NCBI GenBank assembly: GCA_017859995.1 | Contig: JAFJUR010000001.1 | Location: 1 to 52,784, forward strand | Direction: 5' to 3' | Length of the DNA stretch: 52,784 nt | Source: Holophagaceae bacterium | GTDB lineage: Bacteria > Acidobacteriota > Holophagae > Holophagales > Holophagaceae | Part shown: piece after piece, positions 1 through 10,579 of the stretch | How the letters are laid out: every line of letters starts with the position of its first letter | Numbering within the stretch: position 1 is the first letter of the stretch | Notes under the pieces: generated by a model | Told to the model about the DNA's origin: nothing | Seen by the model: only the letters and a program-made list of their open reading frames with translations | Database searches by the model: none | Made by a program: the position numbers and the translations under genes

Positions 1-79
1 CCGCGTCGATGCGCTTGGTGGTTCGGGTCTTGCGATCCTTCACGGTGAAGGATTTGTGGACCTCGCTCAGTTGGATCAC
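1..79 (-). CDS. ABC transporter ATP-binding protein, N-terminal fragment (runs off left edge)
   Basis: Only the first 26 codons lie in the window, read leftward from a GTG at 77-79. The peptide begins VIQLSEVHKSFTVKD, which matches the opening beta-strands of ABC ATPases, where the pattern is hydrophobic strand, then L..V.KSF, before the Walker A loop. A clear GGAGG ribosome site sits at 85-89. The short basic insertion DRKTRTTKR is reminiscent of NatA-type export ATPases, but no catalytic motif is visible, so substrate and direction are unknown. Confidence 0.6.
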   Translation of the reverse strand, partial: MIQLSEVHKSFTVKDRKTRTTKRIDA

Positions 80-130
80 CGAGACCTCCGGGTGGAAGGG
101 TCCAGTCTAGGCCGGGCCCATCGAAGTCTG

Positions 131-165
131 GCCGGTCCATCGGTGAACGGGGCCGATGGACCGGC
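131..165. terminator. 13-bp perfect inverted repeat between uppP and the ABC gene
   Basis: Arms 131-143 and 153-165 are perfectly complementary around a 9-base loop. It lies downstream of the uppP stop codon (221-223) and about 50 bases upstream of the ABC-gene start, on the strand transcribed by both. There is no U-tract, so it may be a processing or stability hairpin, or an operator, rather than a classic intrinsic terminator. Confidence 0.4.
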
Positions 166-220
166 GAACGGAATCCGGCAAGGCCTCATTGGCACGCCCA
201 GGCCCCGTGGGCCGCGCGGC

Positions 221-1102
221 CTAGTGGTGCCCGAGGGCGCCGGTCGCCGACAGCGTGAGCATCACCAGTCCCATGGCGAGGCAGTAGACCGCGAAGCCGC
301 CGAGCCGGGGACGCCGGGTGAAGCGGTCCAGCAGGCCGATGGCGAGGTAGCCGGACACGCCGGCGGCCACCACGCCCGCCGTGCAGAGCAGGACCGGGGA
401 CAGGGAGCCGGGCGGAAAGGCCAGGTCCGCCGGAAAGGGCTGGTGTTTCAGGATGGGCTTGAGGAGGCCCCGCAGCTCCACCACCGCGGCAGCGGCGATG
501 GTGGGCATGCCGAGCAGGAAGCTGAACCGCGCCGAGGCGGGCAGCTTCAGGCCGCGGAACACGCCGATGGCGATGGTGGAGCCCGAGCGCGAGAGGCCGA
601 AGCCGCCGCCGATGCCCTGGATGGCGCCCACCGCTAGGGCGTCCACGGCCCGCAGGTCCTGGATGTCGCGGCCGGCCAGGTCCAGCTCGTGCAGGTTCAC
701 GCGCTGGCGGCTGATGCGGTTCGCCACGAACAGCAGGGCGGCCGTGCCCAGCAGGCCGATGCCATAGACCCACAGATGGTCCTTGGCGGCCTCCTTCATG
801 CCCCGGGTGGCCAGGCCGAAGATCCCCGTGGGAATCATGGCCACGAACAGCCAGAGCGCCAGCCGGCGTCCCTCCACGTCGCGCCCGAAGCAGCCCATGA
901 CCACCTGGACCAGGTCCCGGCGGAAATAGACGGCCAGCGCCACGAGGGTGCCCACGTGCAGCAGCACGTCGAAGGCCAGGGGCATGGGCCGGCCGCCGAA
1001 CATCATGTGCTCGGCCAGGGTGAGGTGCGCCGTGGAGGACACCGGCAGGAATTCCGTCAGGCCCTGGACGAGTCCCAGGAGGATGGCGTGGAGCAGGTTC
1101 AT
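221..1102 (-). CDS. uppP: undecaprenyl-diphosphatase UppP/BacA
   Basis: A 293-aa integral membrane protein that dephosphorylates undecaprenyl diphosphate at the membrane, recycling the lipid carrier for peptidoglycan; overexpression of the family confers bacitracin resistance. Both family signatures are present: Q13 and E17 in QGLTEFLPVSST (13-24), with H26 just after, and GLSRSGST (169-176) with the catalytic-type R172. Length is usual for the family. I chose the ATG at 1100-1102 because MNLLHAILLGLVQGLTEF matches the family N-terminus and an AGGGAG site precedes it; the frame stays open further upstream but without family similarity. It is divergent from the threonine aldolase gene, with 48 bases between the starts. 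Confidence 0.95.
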   Translation of the reverse strand: MNLLHAILLGLVQGLTEFLPVSSTAHLTLAEHMMFGGRPMPLAFDVLLHVGTLVALAVYFRRDLVQVVMGCFGRDVEGRRLALWLFVAMIPTGIFGLATRGMKEAAKDHLWVYGIGLLGTAALLFVANRISRQRVNLHELDLAGRDIQDLRAVDALAVGAIQGIGGGFGLSRSGSTIAIGVFRGLKLPASARFSFLLGMPTIAAAAVVELRGLLKPILKHQPFPADLAFPPGSLSPVLLCTAGVVAAGVSGYLAIGLLDRFTRRPRLGGFAVYCLAMGLVMLTLSATGALGHH

Positions 1103-1150
1103 TCGATCTCCCTTTGCCCCTGAGTGTGCCATGCGTGGTTGAATTTCCTC

Positions 1151-2179
1151 ATGCGACCCATCGACCTCCGCTCTGACACTGTCACGAAACCGTCGCTCGA
1201 GATGCGCGCGGCCATGGCCGCCGCCGAGGTGGGCGACGACGTGCTCGAGCGCGATCCGACCATGGCCCGGCTGGAGGGCCGCGTGGCCGAGCTGCTGGGC
1301 CTGGAGGCGGCGATGTGGGTGCCCTCGGGCTGCATGGGCAACCTCATCGGCCTGATGCTGCACCTCAAGCGCGGGGACCGGTTCCTGGCCCCGGCCCAGG
1401 CCCATGTGCTGGGCGCGGAACTGGGCACGGGGGCCTGGCTGGCGGGGGGCATGCCCGAAGCCCTGGCCTGGGAAGGGGGGCCTGGCCGTCCCTCCCCGGC
1501 CCAGGTGACCCGCGCGGCGGGCGCGCCGGGGCCGTACTACACGCTGCGCACCACGCTGCTCTGCCTGGAGAACACGCACAACTTCGCCGGCGGGACGGTC
1601 ACGCCCCTGGCGGAGCACCGCGCCCTGGTGGCGGCGGCGAAGGCGGCGAAGCTCGCGGTGCATTTGGACGGCGCGCGCCTCTGGCACGCCGCCGCGGCGC
1701 TGGACCTGCCGCCCGCCGCCCTGACCGAGGGCGTGGACACGGTGCAGGTCTGCCTGAGCAAGGGCCTCGGCGCGCCCATGGGATCGCTGCTCGGCGGTTC
1801 CGCGGCCGCCATGGCGGAGGCTCGGCGGCTGCGCAAGATGCTCGGCGGCGGGGTCCGGCAGGGCGGTGTGGTGGCCGCGGCGGGCCTGGTGGCCCTCGAC
1901 TACCTGCCCCGGGTGGCCGAGGACCACGCCAAGACCCGGCGCCTGGCGGAGGGGCTGCGGGGCTTCGGCGTGCCCGCGCCCGAACCCGAGACCAACATCC
2001 TGCTGGTGCCCGTGCCCGCGGTGGCACCGGCCATGGCCGCCCTGGAGACGGCGGGCGTCCGCGCCCTGCCGGTGGGCACCGCAGTCCGTTTCATCCCCCA
2101 CCGGGACCTGGCCATGGCCGACATCGAGGAGGCCCTCCGGCGCATCGAGCCTGTCGGCCACCTGCTGAGAGGAGCCTGA
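1151..2179 (+). CDS. ltaE: low-specificity L-threonine aldolase
   Basis: A 342-aa PLP enzyme (fold type I, beta-eliminating lyase family) that cleaves threonine or allo-threonine to glycine and acetaldehyde. It opens with DLRSDTVTKPS, the family hallmark; HLDGARLW (171-178) carries the PLP-pyridine Asp and an Arg, and K204 in LSKGLGAPMGS is the Schiff-base lysine. The ATG at 1151 is chosen because the family starts right there; a GTG at 1124 is in frame but adds nine unmatched residues. No good ribosome site precedes 1151. The stop is two bases from the next gene, so the pair is probably co-transcribed. Confidence 0.92.
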   Translation: MRPIDLRSDTVTKPSLEMRAAMAAAEVGDDVLERDPTMARLEGRVAELLGLEAAMWVPSGCMGNLIGLMLHLKRGDRFLAPAQAHVLGAELGTGAWLAGGMPEALAWEGGPGRPSPAQVTRAAGAPGPYYTLRTTLLCLENTHNFAGGTVTPLAEHRALVAAAKAAKLAVHLDGARLWHAAAALDLPPAALTEGVDTVQVCLSKGLGAPMGSLLGGSAAAMAEARRLRKMLGGGVRQGGVVAAAGLVALDYLPRVAEDHAKTRRLAEGLRGFGVPAPEPETNILLVPVPAVAPAMAALETAGVRALPVGTAVRFIPHRDLAMADIEEALRRIEPVGHLLRGA

Positions 2180-2181
2180 CC

Positions 2182-3051
2182 ATGCGCAAGGGACCTGCCA
2201 TCGGTTCGGCCCTGCTGCTCGCGGCCCTCGCCGTGGCGGGCTTCCTGCTCTACCGCGAGGGCCTGGTCCCGGTGCCGCTCGCCGATGGCCGATCGTCCTT
2301 CGTGCCTGCGAGCCCGGAGTACGGCGAGGACGAGGCCCAGGTGCAGGCCCTGATGCCCGCCGGCCCGGGGCTCGAGGCCTTCCTGGCCCACCAGTCGGAC
2401 CTCACGCTGATCGAGCCGGCGCCTGGCGGCGGCTGGGCCGGGGTGCTGGCCGCCGGCCTGCAGGCCTCCCGCCACGGCCGTCGCTGGCGCGTGCAGATCG
2501 GGCCCGGCTGGCGGATGCAGGACGGCGCGCTCCTGGATGCGGCAAAGGCCGGCGCGGCGCTCGCCGGCGAGGTGACCCGCCTGGGCGGCGAAATCCGTCC
2601 GGTGGACGCGATGACCCTGGATCTGAGGTTCAAGGCGCGGCCCGAGGGCTTCCCCGACCGCCTGGCCCAGTGGCGCGTCCCGGGCACCGGACCCTTCCGG
2701 CGGGAGGGCCACACGCTCACCCGCCACGAGGGATTCATACCGGGCCGCGCCGGCTTCGCCCGGCTGGAGGTCGTCACCGATGCCGCGCTGATGGAAAGCC
2801 GCGCCTGGGCCGAGGGCCTGGCCGCGGGCCGCTGGGCCTGGGCGGTGTTCCCGGGCCACATCGCGCCCGAGGACATGGCGAAAGTGCGCCTGGCCCCCTA
2901 CGACGAGCTGCGCATGAAGGACGGCAGCGTCTGGTTCCTCTCCCGGCGCATGCGGCGGTTGCGGCCCGCCGCGGACGACTGGACCCATACCCGCCTCTTC
3001 GGCGCGTGGCGCGGCGCCATGGACTTGCCCTACGATCCGCTCGGGATGTGA
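2182..3051 (+). CDS. membrane-anchored protein resembling a shortened family-5 solute-binding protein
   Basis: A 289-aa protein with one N-terminal membrane segment or uncleaved signal (about 7-23). The middle has the order of motifs seen in peptide/nickel-type substrate-binding proteins (SBP_bac_5): WRVQIGPGWRMQDGALLDA resembles the usual W.f.lR.gvkWhDG.p..a, followed by a VDAMTLDLRFK stretch like V.a.D..Tv.f.l, and GTGPFR like the usual GTGPY. These family proteins are normally over 500 aa, so this is a reduced or divergent form. No transporter permease is adjacent. It follows the aldolase by two bases. The assignment rests on motif resemblance only. Confidence 0.6.
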   Translation: MRKGPAIGSALLLAALAVAGFLLYREGLVPVPLADGRSSFVPASPEYGEDEAQVQALMPAGPGLEAFLAHQSDLTLIEPAPGGGWAGVLAAGLQASRHGRRWRVQIGPGWRMQDGALLDAAKAGAALAGEVTRLGGEIRPVDAMTLDLRFKARPEGFPDRLAQWRVPGTGPFRREGHTLTRHEGFIPGRAGFARLEVVTDAALMESRAWAEGLAAGRWAWAVFPGHIAPEDMAKVRLAPYDELRMKDGSVWFLSRRMRRLRPAADDWTHTRLFGAWRGAMDLPYDPLGM

Positions 3052-3060
3052 ACCCGGAGG

Positions 3061-3936
3061 CTATTCCAGGTTGGCGGACTGCTCGCGGATCTGATCCAGA
3101 ACGCCCTTGGCCTCCATGACGGCCCGGGTCATGTCCAGGCGCTTGCACTTGCTGCCGGTGGTGTTGAGCTCCCGCAGGACCTCCTGGCACCACACGTCCA
3201 CGGCCTTGCCCTCCAGGCGGCCCCTGGCCAGCCGCTCGGCGAAGTCATCCAGATGCGCCGAGAGGCGGATGAGCTCTTCGCGCACATCCTGGCGCTCCGC
3301 CAGCACCCCGGCCTCGGCGAGCAGGCGTTCGGCGGGCAGCTGGCCGGCGAGACGCGCGTCATCGAGCAGCTGCTCGATGCGCTGGCGGTAGAGGCCGGGA
3401 AGCTCGGCGGCCTGGAGCGTCGCCTCCGCCTGGAGACGGTCCTTCAGGGCCTTCAGCCGCGCGAGCCCATCCTCGAAGAAGGGGCGGAGGCGGTCGGCCT
3501 CCCGGCTCCGGCCTTCGTTCCACACTTCGAGCAGGGCGTCGAGCGCCTCGCGGACGGGGGCCTCCAGGCGCTCGCCGAGGTCGGTGGCGGGAGACTGGAA
3601 GGCGCCGGGCAGCCGGAAGAAGGCTTCGGCCGTGAGGGGCGGCAGGTTCAGCCACTCGGCGTCCTCCTGCCAGCCCTTGGCCACGGCGCGGAGCAGGGCG
3701 CGGTTCATGTGGGGTTCCAGGGAGGGCTCGTCCTGCACCTCCACGGTGAGGTCGAGCTTGCCGCGCTGGGCCGCGCCGCGCACCTTGGCGCGCAGGCCGG
3801 CCTCCAGGGGAAACAGCGCCGGGGGCAGGCGGAGGCTGAGGTCCATGGATTTTGAGTTGACGCTTCGCAGGGTGAGCCGGAGCTGCCCGGCTTCCAACGG
3901 TCGGACGATCTCGGCGAAGGCGGTCATGGATTTCAT
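3061..3936 (-). CDS. yicC: YicC-family endoribonuclease
   Basis: A 291-aa protein of the YicC/YloC family, cytoplasmic endoribonucleases linked in other bacteria to small-RNA turnover. The N-terminus MKSMTAFAE and the C-terminal block running through ELNTTGSK, VMEAKGVLDQIREQ and the final ANLE are the family signatures, and the length is typical. The ATG at 3934-3936 is chosen because it begins the MKSMTAF motif; the frame extends 49 codons upstream with no family match. It converges on the preceding gene with nine bases between stops. Confidence 0.92.
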   Translation of the reverse strand: MKSMTAFAEIVRPLEAGQLRLTLRSVNSKSMDLSLRLPPALFPLEAGLRAKVRGAAQRGKLDLTVEVQDEPSLEPHMNRALLRAVAKGWQEDAEWLNLPPLTAEAFFRLPGAFQSPATDLGERLEAPVREALDALLEVWNEGRSREADRLRPFFEDGLARLKALKDRLQAEATLQAAELPGLYRQRIEQLLDDARLAGQLPAERLLAEAGVLAERQDVREELIRLSAHLDDFAERLARGRLEGKAVDVWCQEVLRELNTTGSKCKRLDMTRAVMEAKGVLDQIREQSANLE

Positions 3937-4267
3937 GGATGATCCCGGGCGTCCTCCCAGGGTAACCCGCCCGGTCGCGCGCCGGATCGGATCGTGGATG
4001 CGACGGTCAACTGAAAGAACCCGCCGGCCCCGGTGCCGGCTCCACGCAATCCAACCCGATCCGTGGTGACGGACATCTCTCATCCATGCGAAGGCTGGGC
4101 GGCTGGGGGAGGGGGGCGTTCAAGGGGCGGGTGCATCCGTCGCCATTTGCAGCTTGCCTGAGTCGGGGCAGGAACCGACCCTGACCAAAGCGGATTCCCT
4201 TTGCTCCGATGTTCATTGCCCCGCCCGCCTTCCTTCCTGGCCGGCGGCGACTCCTGAGGGGAATGAG
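3937..4267. other. 331-bp divergent spacer between yicC and the lipoprotein gene
   Basis: No gene is supported here. It must carry the promoters of both flanking genes. A GCCGGC-N6-GCCGGC hairpin occurs near 4021-4038. I found no convincing sigma-70 hexamer pair and no riboswitch consensus that I recognise. Confidence 0.4.
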
Positions 4268-4714
4268 ATGACCTTCCGAGTGGTGCTCCTGGCTGGCATG
4301 GCGCTGGTCCAGCTTGTGTTTCTTCCGGGGTGCGCTGGGCGCGATTCGTACGTGCCGAGCAAGGCGCCCGTCATCACCCTTCAACCCCAGGACCAGTCGG
4401 TTCTGGAAGGCCAGACGGCCACTTTTACCGCCGATTGCCACACGGACTTCTTCATCACCAATGTGCAGTGGCTGGTCAATGGAGAGAACAAGGCCTTGTA
4501 TTACGGGCAAGGTTCCTACACCACTCCGCCAACCACCCTGGCCAATGATGGCGACAGGGTCCAATACGTCATCTCCAACGCGTACGGTTCCGCTTCGAGC
4601 CGGGTTGCCCTGCTCCATGTCATCCCCGCGCCGCTTCAGGTGAAGTACCCGGAACCCCGCGACGCTGCTGCAGCGGTCCAGGCCCCTGCTCACCCTGGTA
4701 CCGGTTCGCGGTAG
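4268..4714 (+). CDS. putative lipoprotein with one Ig-like domain
   Basis: A 148-aa exported protein. Residues 1-21 form a signal sequence ending LVFLPGC, a lipobox with C22 as the lipidated residue (Pro at -2 is unusual). Residues about 34-120 read like a single bacterial Ig-like repeat: PVITLQPQDQSVLEGQTATF, then VQWLVNG, then a DGDRVQYVISNAYGSASS strand. Such repeats are common in large surface proteins of acidobacteria; here one stands alone. The tail from 121 is Pro/Ala-rich. A GAGGGG site precedes the ATG at 4268. It is convergent with leuD. Ligand and role are unknown. Confidence 0.7.
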   Translation: MTFRVVLLAGMALVQLVFLPGCAGRDSYVPSKAPVITLQPQDQSVLEGQTATFTADCHTDFFITNVQWLVNGENKALYYGQGSYTTPPTTLANDGDRVQYVISNAYGSASSRVALLHVIPAPLQVKYPEPRDAAAAVQAPAHPGTGSR

Positions 4715-4735
4715 CCGCGGACACCGGTGGAACCC

Positions 4736-5341
4736 TCAGGGCTGGGTGTGGATCTCCAGCCAGGGCGCGTTCAGGCGGCGGCGGGCCTCGAACGCGTCGA
4801 TGTCTCCGAGGTTCGCCTCGGTGCGTTTGATCTCGTCGAGGCCTTCCAGCAGCACCGCCTTCCGGGCGGGTTCGAGGTCGAAGGTGAAGGTGTGTCCGCC
4901 GCCCCGCACCTGCTGGGCCGGCAGGTCCACGGTGAGCGGGCCCTTCACGGTCGCCAGAGTCTCGATGGCCTCCATGGGAAGCACCGCCGGCAGCAGGCCG
5001 TTGGCGAAGCAGTTGGTGAAGAAGATGTCGGCGAAGCTGGGCGCCAGGATGGCCCGGATGCCGAAGTCCTTCAGGGCCCAGGGCGCGTGCTCGCGGCTGG
5101 AGCCGCAGCCGAAATTGGGACCCGCCAGGAGGATCGAGGCAGCGCGGTAGGGAGGCTGGTTGAGGACGAAGTCGGGGCGTTCGCGGCCATCGGCGTCGTA
5201 GCGGATTTCGGAGAAGAGGTGCCGGCCCAGGCCCGAGCGCACCAGTGTCTTCAGGAATTGCTTGGGGATGATGAGGTCGGTGTCGATGTTGGTGCGCAGC
5301 AGCGGCGCGGCGATGCCGGTGAGGGTGGTGAAGGGCTCCAT
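4736..5341 (-). CDS. leuD: 3-isopropylmalate dehydratase small subunit LeuD
   Basis: A 201-aa swivelling subunit of isopropylmalate isomerase, which pairs with LeuC to convert 2- to 3-isopropylmalate. NFGCGSSREHAPWAL at 76-90 is the family signature, and the length is normal. The start ATG shares one base with the leuC stop (TGATG at 5339-5343), and a GGAGG lies inside the leuC tail, so translation is probably coupled. It is the last gene of the LysR-leuC-leuD operon. Confidence 0.97.
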   Translation of the reverse strand: MEPFTTLTGIAAPLLRTNIDTDLIIPKQFLKTLVRSGLGRHLFSEIRYDADGRERPDFVLNQPPYRAASILLAGPNFGCGSSREHAPWALKDFGIRAILAPSFADIFFTNCFANGLLPAVLPMEAIETLATVKGPLTVDLPAQQVRGGGHTFTFDLEPARKAVLLEGLDEIKRTEANLGDIDAFEARRRLNAPWLEIHTQP

Positions 5342-6753
5342 CACTGGCCTCCCATGAGTTGCCGAACATCGGTGAAGTGTCCCGTCACGGCGGCGGCGGC
5401 GGCCATGCCGGGACTCACCAGGTGGGTGCGGCTGCCGCGGCCCTGGCGGCCCTCGAAGTTGCGGTTGCTGGTGCTGGCGCAGCGGACGCCTTCCTCCAGC
5501 CGGTCGTCGTTCATGCCGAGGCACATGCTGCACCCGGGCTGCCGCCACTCGAAGCCCGCGGCGAGGAAGATGCGGTCCAGGCCCTCAGCCTCGGCCTGGC
5601 GTTTGACCAGGCCGGAACCCGGCACCACCAGCGCCCGGAGGCCGGGAGCCACCTTGCGGCCCTTCGCCACGGCGGCGGCTTCGCGCAGGTCCTCGATGCG
5701 GCCGTTGGTGCAGGAGCCGATGAACACCGCCTGAAGCGCGATGTCTTGGATGAGCGTGCCGGGCTTAAGGCCCATGTAGTCGAGGGCGCGGAGCATGGCC
5801 TGGCGGTCGTCGGCGGAGGTGGCCTCGGCGGGGTCGGGCACGCGGCCTCCGATGTCGGTCACCCACTGGGGACTCGTGCCCCAGGTGACCTGGGGGGCCA
5901 GGGCGGAGACGTCCAAGGCGACTTCGGTATCGAAGGTCGCCGCCTCGTCGGAGCGCAGGCTCTGCCAGTGGGTGAGCGCGGCGTCCCACAGGTCGTCCTT
6001 GGGGACCATGGGACGGCCTTCGAGGTAGGCGAAGGTGACGTCGTCGGGCGCCACGAGGCCTGACCGCGCGCCGCCCTCGATGCTCATGTTGCAGAGGGTC
6101 ATGCGGCCCTCCATGGACAGGGCGCGCACGGCGGGGCCGGTGAACTCCATGACGTGTCCGGTGCCGCCCGCGGTGCCGATGCGGCCGATGAGTGCCAGGG
6201 CCAGGTCCTTGGCCCCGAGGCCGGGGGGCAGGGCGCCCAGGAAGCGCACCCGCAGGTTCCTGGATTTGCGTTGAGGCAGGGTCTGGGTGGCCAGCACGTG
6301 CTCGACCTCGCTGGTGCCGATGCCGAAGGCCAGGGCCCCGAAGGCGCCGTGGGTGCTGGTGTGGCTGTCGCCGCAGACGATGGTGGTGCCCGGTAGGGTG
6401 AAGCCTTGCTCGGGGCCCACCACGTGGACGATGCCCTGGCGGTCGTCCAGCAGGGGCAGGTAGGGCACGCCGTAGGCCTTCACGTTCGTCTCGAGTTCCT
6501 CCACCTGCAGGCGGCAGGTCTCGTCGGCGATGCCCTTCTCGCGATTCAGCGTGGGCACGTTGTGGTCGGCCACGGAGAGGATGGCGTTGGGCCGGCGCAG
6601 GGGCCGCCGGGCTTCCCGCAGTCCTTCGAAGGCCTGGGGGCTGGTGACCTCGTGCACGAGGTGCCGGTCGATGTAGAGCAGGCAGGTGCCGTCGGCGCGG
6701 GTCGCCACGAGGTGGTCATCCCAGATCTTGTCGTAGAGGGTGCGGGGCGTCAT
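5341..6753 (-). CDS. leuC: 3-isopropylmalate dehydratase large subunit LeuC
   Basis: A 470-aa aconitase-family enzyme of leucine synthesis. The [4Fe-4S] ligands are visible as C348 in [12 protein letters not shown] and C408/C411 in GCSMCLGMN, and [10 protein letters not shown] (127-136) carries active-site residues. The ATG at 6751-6753 overlaps the stop of the upstream LysR gene by four bases, with GGAGG eight bases ahead. The gene order lysR-leuC-leuD places the regulator and its probable targets on one transcript, with leuA and leuB on the divergent one. Confidence 0.97.
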   Translation of the reverse strand: MTPRTLYDKIWDDHLVATRADGTCLLYIDRHLVHEVTSPQAFEGLREARRPLRRPNAILSVADHNVPTLNREKGIADETCRLQVEELETNVKAYGVPYLPLLDDRQGIVHVVGPEQGFTLPGTTIVCGDSHTSTHGAFGALAFGIGTSEVEHVLATQTLPQRKSRNLRVRFLGALPPGLGAKDLALALIGRIGTAGGTGHVMEFTGPAVRALSMEGRMTLCNMSIEGGARSGLVAPDDVTFAYLEGRPMVPKDDLWDAALTHWQSLRSDEAATFDTEVALDVSALAPQVTWGTSPQWVTDIGGRVPDPAEATSADDRQAMLRALDYMGLKPGTLIQDIALQAVFIGSCTNGRIEDLREAAAVAKGRKVAPGLRALVVPGSGLVKRQAEAEGLDRIFLAAGFEWRQPGCSMCLGMNDDRLEEGVRCASTSNRNFEGRQGRGSRTHLVSPGMAAAAAVTGHFTDVRQLMGGQ

Positions 6754-7670
6754 GGCTGCTTCCTCCGGGTGAGGGACGGGGTGCGGCTGAAGTCGGTGGC
6801 CCGGATCTGCTGGAGGAAAGCCCGGGCCGCGTGGGACATGGCCTCCTCGCGCCGGGTGACGATCCGGATGAGCTTCTCCACCTGCAGCTCCTTCACGGCC
6901 ACTTCCACCAGGCGACCCTGGCGGATGCCTTCGCGCACCGTCATGCGGGGCAGGATGGCCAGGCCCGCGCCGAGGGCGACAAAATCCTGGATGGTGGCGA
7001 GCGAGCCCAGCTCCATGGTGATACGCAGGGGTGTGCCGCAGCGGGCGAAGAGGTCGATGATGGCGTTGCGGGTGGGCGTGAGGGCGTTGTGGGCCACGAA
7101 GGTCTCCCGGCCCAGGACCTCGAGGCCGACCTCCTTCCGCCGGGCCAGGCGGTGATTCGGCGGCACCACCAGCACCATGTGGTCGCGGAGGATGACCTCG
7201 CTCACCAGCTCCGGGTGCATGGGGTCGTAGGACACGAAGCCGATGTCGAGGCGTCGCTCCAGCACCTCGGCCGGAATGCGCTCCGAGCTCTGGCGGTAGG
7301 CCTGGATGCGGATGGCCGGGTGGGCCTGCTGGTAGGCCAGGAGTACTCCGGGCAGGAGGAATTCCGACACGCTCTCATTGGCCCCGATGTTGAGCCGGCC
7401 CTGCTGGAGGCCCTTCAGCGCGCCGAAGGTGTCGGTGATCTGCTTGCGCAGGTCGAGCATCCGCTGGGCCAGGGGCAGCAGGGTGGTGCCGGCGTCCGTG
7501 AGGGTGCCGCCCTTGGTGGTGCGGTCGAAGAGGGTCTCACCCAGATCCTCTTCCAGGCGCTTGAGGGCCAGGCTCACGGCGGGCTGGGTGCGGAAGAGGC
7601 GCTCCGCGGCTCGCGAGAAGCTCTTCTCCCGCGCCACCACCAGGAAGGTTTCCAGCTGACCCAGGTCCAT
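6750..7670 (-). CDS. LysR-family transcriptional regulator of the leu locus
   Basis: A 306-aa LysR-type regulator: winged helix-turn-helix at about 3-62 ([21 protein letters not shown], written here in part: [20 protein letters not shown]) followed by a two-lobed effector-binding domain (about 90-295). AGGAG precedes the ATG at 7668-7670. It is the first gene of an operon with leuC and leuD (4-base overlap) and diverges from leuA, so by position it most likely controls leucine synthesis and itself, perhaps sensing a pathway intermediate. The effector cannot be read from sequence. It is not obviously orthologous to LeuO. Confidence 0.9.
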   Translation of the reverse strand: MDLGQLETFLVVAREKSFSRAAERLFRTQPAVSLALKRLEEDLGETLFDRTTKGGTLTDAGTTLLPLAQRMLDLRKQITDTFGALKGLQQGRLNIGANESVSEFLLPGVLLAYQQAHPAIRIQAYRQSSERIPAEVLERRLDIGFVSYDPMHPELVSEVILRDHMVLVVPPNHRLARRKEVGLEVLGRETFVAHNALTPTRNAIIDLFARCGTPLRITMELGSLATIQDFVALGAGLAILPRMTVREGIRQGRLVEVAVKELQVEKLIRIVTRREEAMSHAARAFLQQIRATDFSRTPSLTRRKQP

Positions 7671-7708
7671 GACGGCTCCTTCGTGAAGTCTAGGGTTTAA
7701 AGAATAAC

Positions 7709-7722
7709 TTATGGAATCATAA
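7709..7722. promoter_or_regulatory. candidate LysR operator in the leuC/leuA divergent spacer
   Basis: TTATG-GAAT-CATAA is a perfect 5-bp inverted repeat around a 4-base centre. It contains the T-N11-A layout bound by LysR proteins. It sits in a strikingly AT-rich patch (about 7690-7742) in an otherwise GC-rich locus, 39 bases upstream of the LysR start and 86 bases upstream of leuA. A weak -10-like TATTAA (7736-7741) faces leuA. Confidence 0.55.
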
Positions 7723-7808
7723 AAAAAATTAAATGTATTAATGGCTCGACCCGCGCCATCGTCGGGTGATCCCTCCGGCCCGGCCGGTCCTAAGGAGCTT
7801 CCCGAACC

Positions 7809-9362
<1,554 letters not shown>

Positions 9363-9366
9363 TGAC

Positions 9367-9483
9367 ATGGCCGAAGCCGCTCCTGAACCCAAAGCCGACA
9401 CGCCTGACCGGAAAGCCCTGAGCCCCGCGGCGCCGGGACAGGCCGACGAGACCGACCCCGACCAGTACCTCTGGGGGGTGTGA
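9367..9483 (+). CDS. 38-aa ORF between leuA and leuB, unknown
   Basis: A small ORF that begins four bases after the leuA stop, with AGGTGA about five bases ahead of its ATG, and ends two bases before the leuB ATG at 9486. The product is acidic, Pro/Ala-rich and predicted to be disordered, ending in DPDQYLWGV, an abrupt hydrophobic tail. Codon third positions are about 78% G or C, in keeping with the flanking genes, which favours real coding. I recognise no family. It could be a short partner or tether of LeuA or LeuB, or a translated spacer that couples leuB to leuA. Confidence 0.55.
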   Translation: MAEAAPEPKADTPDRKALSPAAPGQADETDPDQYLWGV

Positions 9484-9485
9484 GC

Positions 9486-10565
9486 ATGGACGCCCACATC
9501 ACAGTCCTGGCAGGCGACGGCGTGGGTCCGGAGGTCACCGCCGAGGCCGTGGCCTGCCTGTCCGCCGTGGCGGAGCGCTTCGGCCATCGGTTCACCTTCC
9601 AGGATGCCCTCATCGGCGGCGCCGCCGTGGACGCCTCGGGCGATCCGCTGCCCGAGGCAACCCTGACTTCCTGCCGCGCCAGTCACGCGGTGCTGCTGGG
9701 CGCCGTGGGCGGCCCGGCCTGGGACCGCCACCCGCGGGCGCAGCGGCCGGAATCGGGCCTCCTGCGCCTGCGCAAGGCCCTGGGCCTCTTCGCCAACCTG
9801 CGCCCGGTCACCGTGCATCCCGCCCTGGAGGATGCCTCGCCCCTGAAGCCCGAGGTGGTCTGCGGCACCGATCTGATGTTCGTCCGGGAGCTGTCGGGCG
9901 GCCTCTACTTCGGCGAACCCCGGTCCTACTCGGACGACGCGGCGGTGAACACGCTGCCCTACACCCGGCCCGAGGTGGAGCGCGTGGCGAAGGTGGCCTT
10001 CGACCTGGCTTCCCGCCGCCGCAAGCGCCTGGTCTCCGTGGACAAGGCCAACGTGCTGGAGACCTCCCGCCTCTGGCGCAAGGTGGTGGATGACCTCGCC
10101 CCCGCCTATCCGGATGTGGCGGTGCAGCACGCCTACGTGGACAGCTTCGCCATGGCGCTGATCACCCGGCCCCGGGACTTCGACGTGGTGCTCACGGAGA
10201 ACCTCTTCGGCGACATCCTCAGCGACGAAGCGGCGGTGCTGGCCGGATCCCTCGGCCTTCTGCCCTCGGCGAGCCTGGGCGGATCCGTGGGGCTCTTCGA
10301 GCCCATCCACGGATCGGCGCCGGACATCGCCGGGCAGGACCGCGCGAACCCCATCGGCACCATCCTGTCGGCGGCCATGCTGCTGCGTCATGGCCTGGGC
10401 CTTGAAGCCGAGGCCGCGGCCGTGGAAGGCGCGGTGGACGCGGTGCTCCGGAGTGGCCACGGAACCGGCGACCTCCAGGGCGCCCGCCACCCGCAGGGCA
10501 CCCGCGCCCTGGGGACCCGCATCCGCGAGGGGATCCACGCCCCCGTCGCCGCCACCCCGCGCTGA
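9486..10565 (+). CDS. leuB: 3-isopropylmalate dehydrogenase LeuB
   Basis: A 359-aa NAD-dependent beta-decarboxylating dehydrogenase converting 3-isopropylmalate to 2-ketoisocaproate. It begins [32 protein letters not shown], the K-A-N-V-L segment ([14 protein letters not shown]) and [14 protein letters not shown] are conserved substrate, cofactor and metal-binding blocks, and [16 protein letters not shown] is the NAD-loop region. A run of Gs (9474-9479) serves as ribosome site for the ATG at 9486; a GTG at 9480 is in frame but sits inside that site. Confidence 0.96.
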   Translation: MDAHITVLAGDGVGPEVTAEAVACLSAVAERFGHRFTFQDALIGGAAVDASGDPLPEATLTSCRASHAVLLGAVGGPAWDRHPRAQRPESGLLRLRKALGLFANLRPVTVHPALEDASPLKPEVVCGTDLMFVRELSGGLYFGEPRSYSDDAAVNTLPYTRPEVERVAKVAFDLASRRRKRLVSVDKANVLETSRLWRKVVDDLAPAYPDVAVQHAYVDSFAMALITRPRDFDVVLTENLFGDILSDEAAVLAGSLGLLPSASLGGSVGLFEPIHGSAPDIAGQDRANPIGTILSAAMLLRHGLGLEAEAAAVEGAVDAVLRSGHGTGDLQGARHPQGTRALGTRIREGIHAPVAATPR

Positions 10566-10579
10566 GCCAGGAGCCCCCG

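Noticed and set aside
3937-4267. GEMM-type or other riboswitch ahead of the Ig-like lipoprotein gene
   Set aside because: No GEMM core sequence and no other riboswitch consensus I could recognise.
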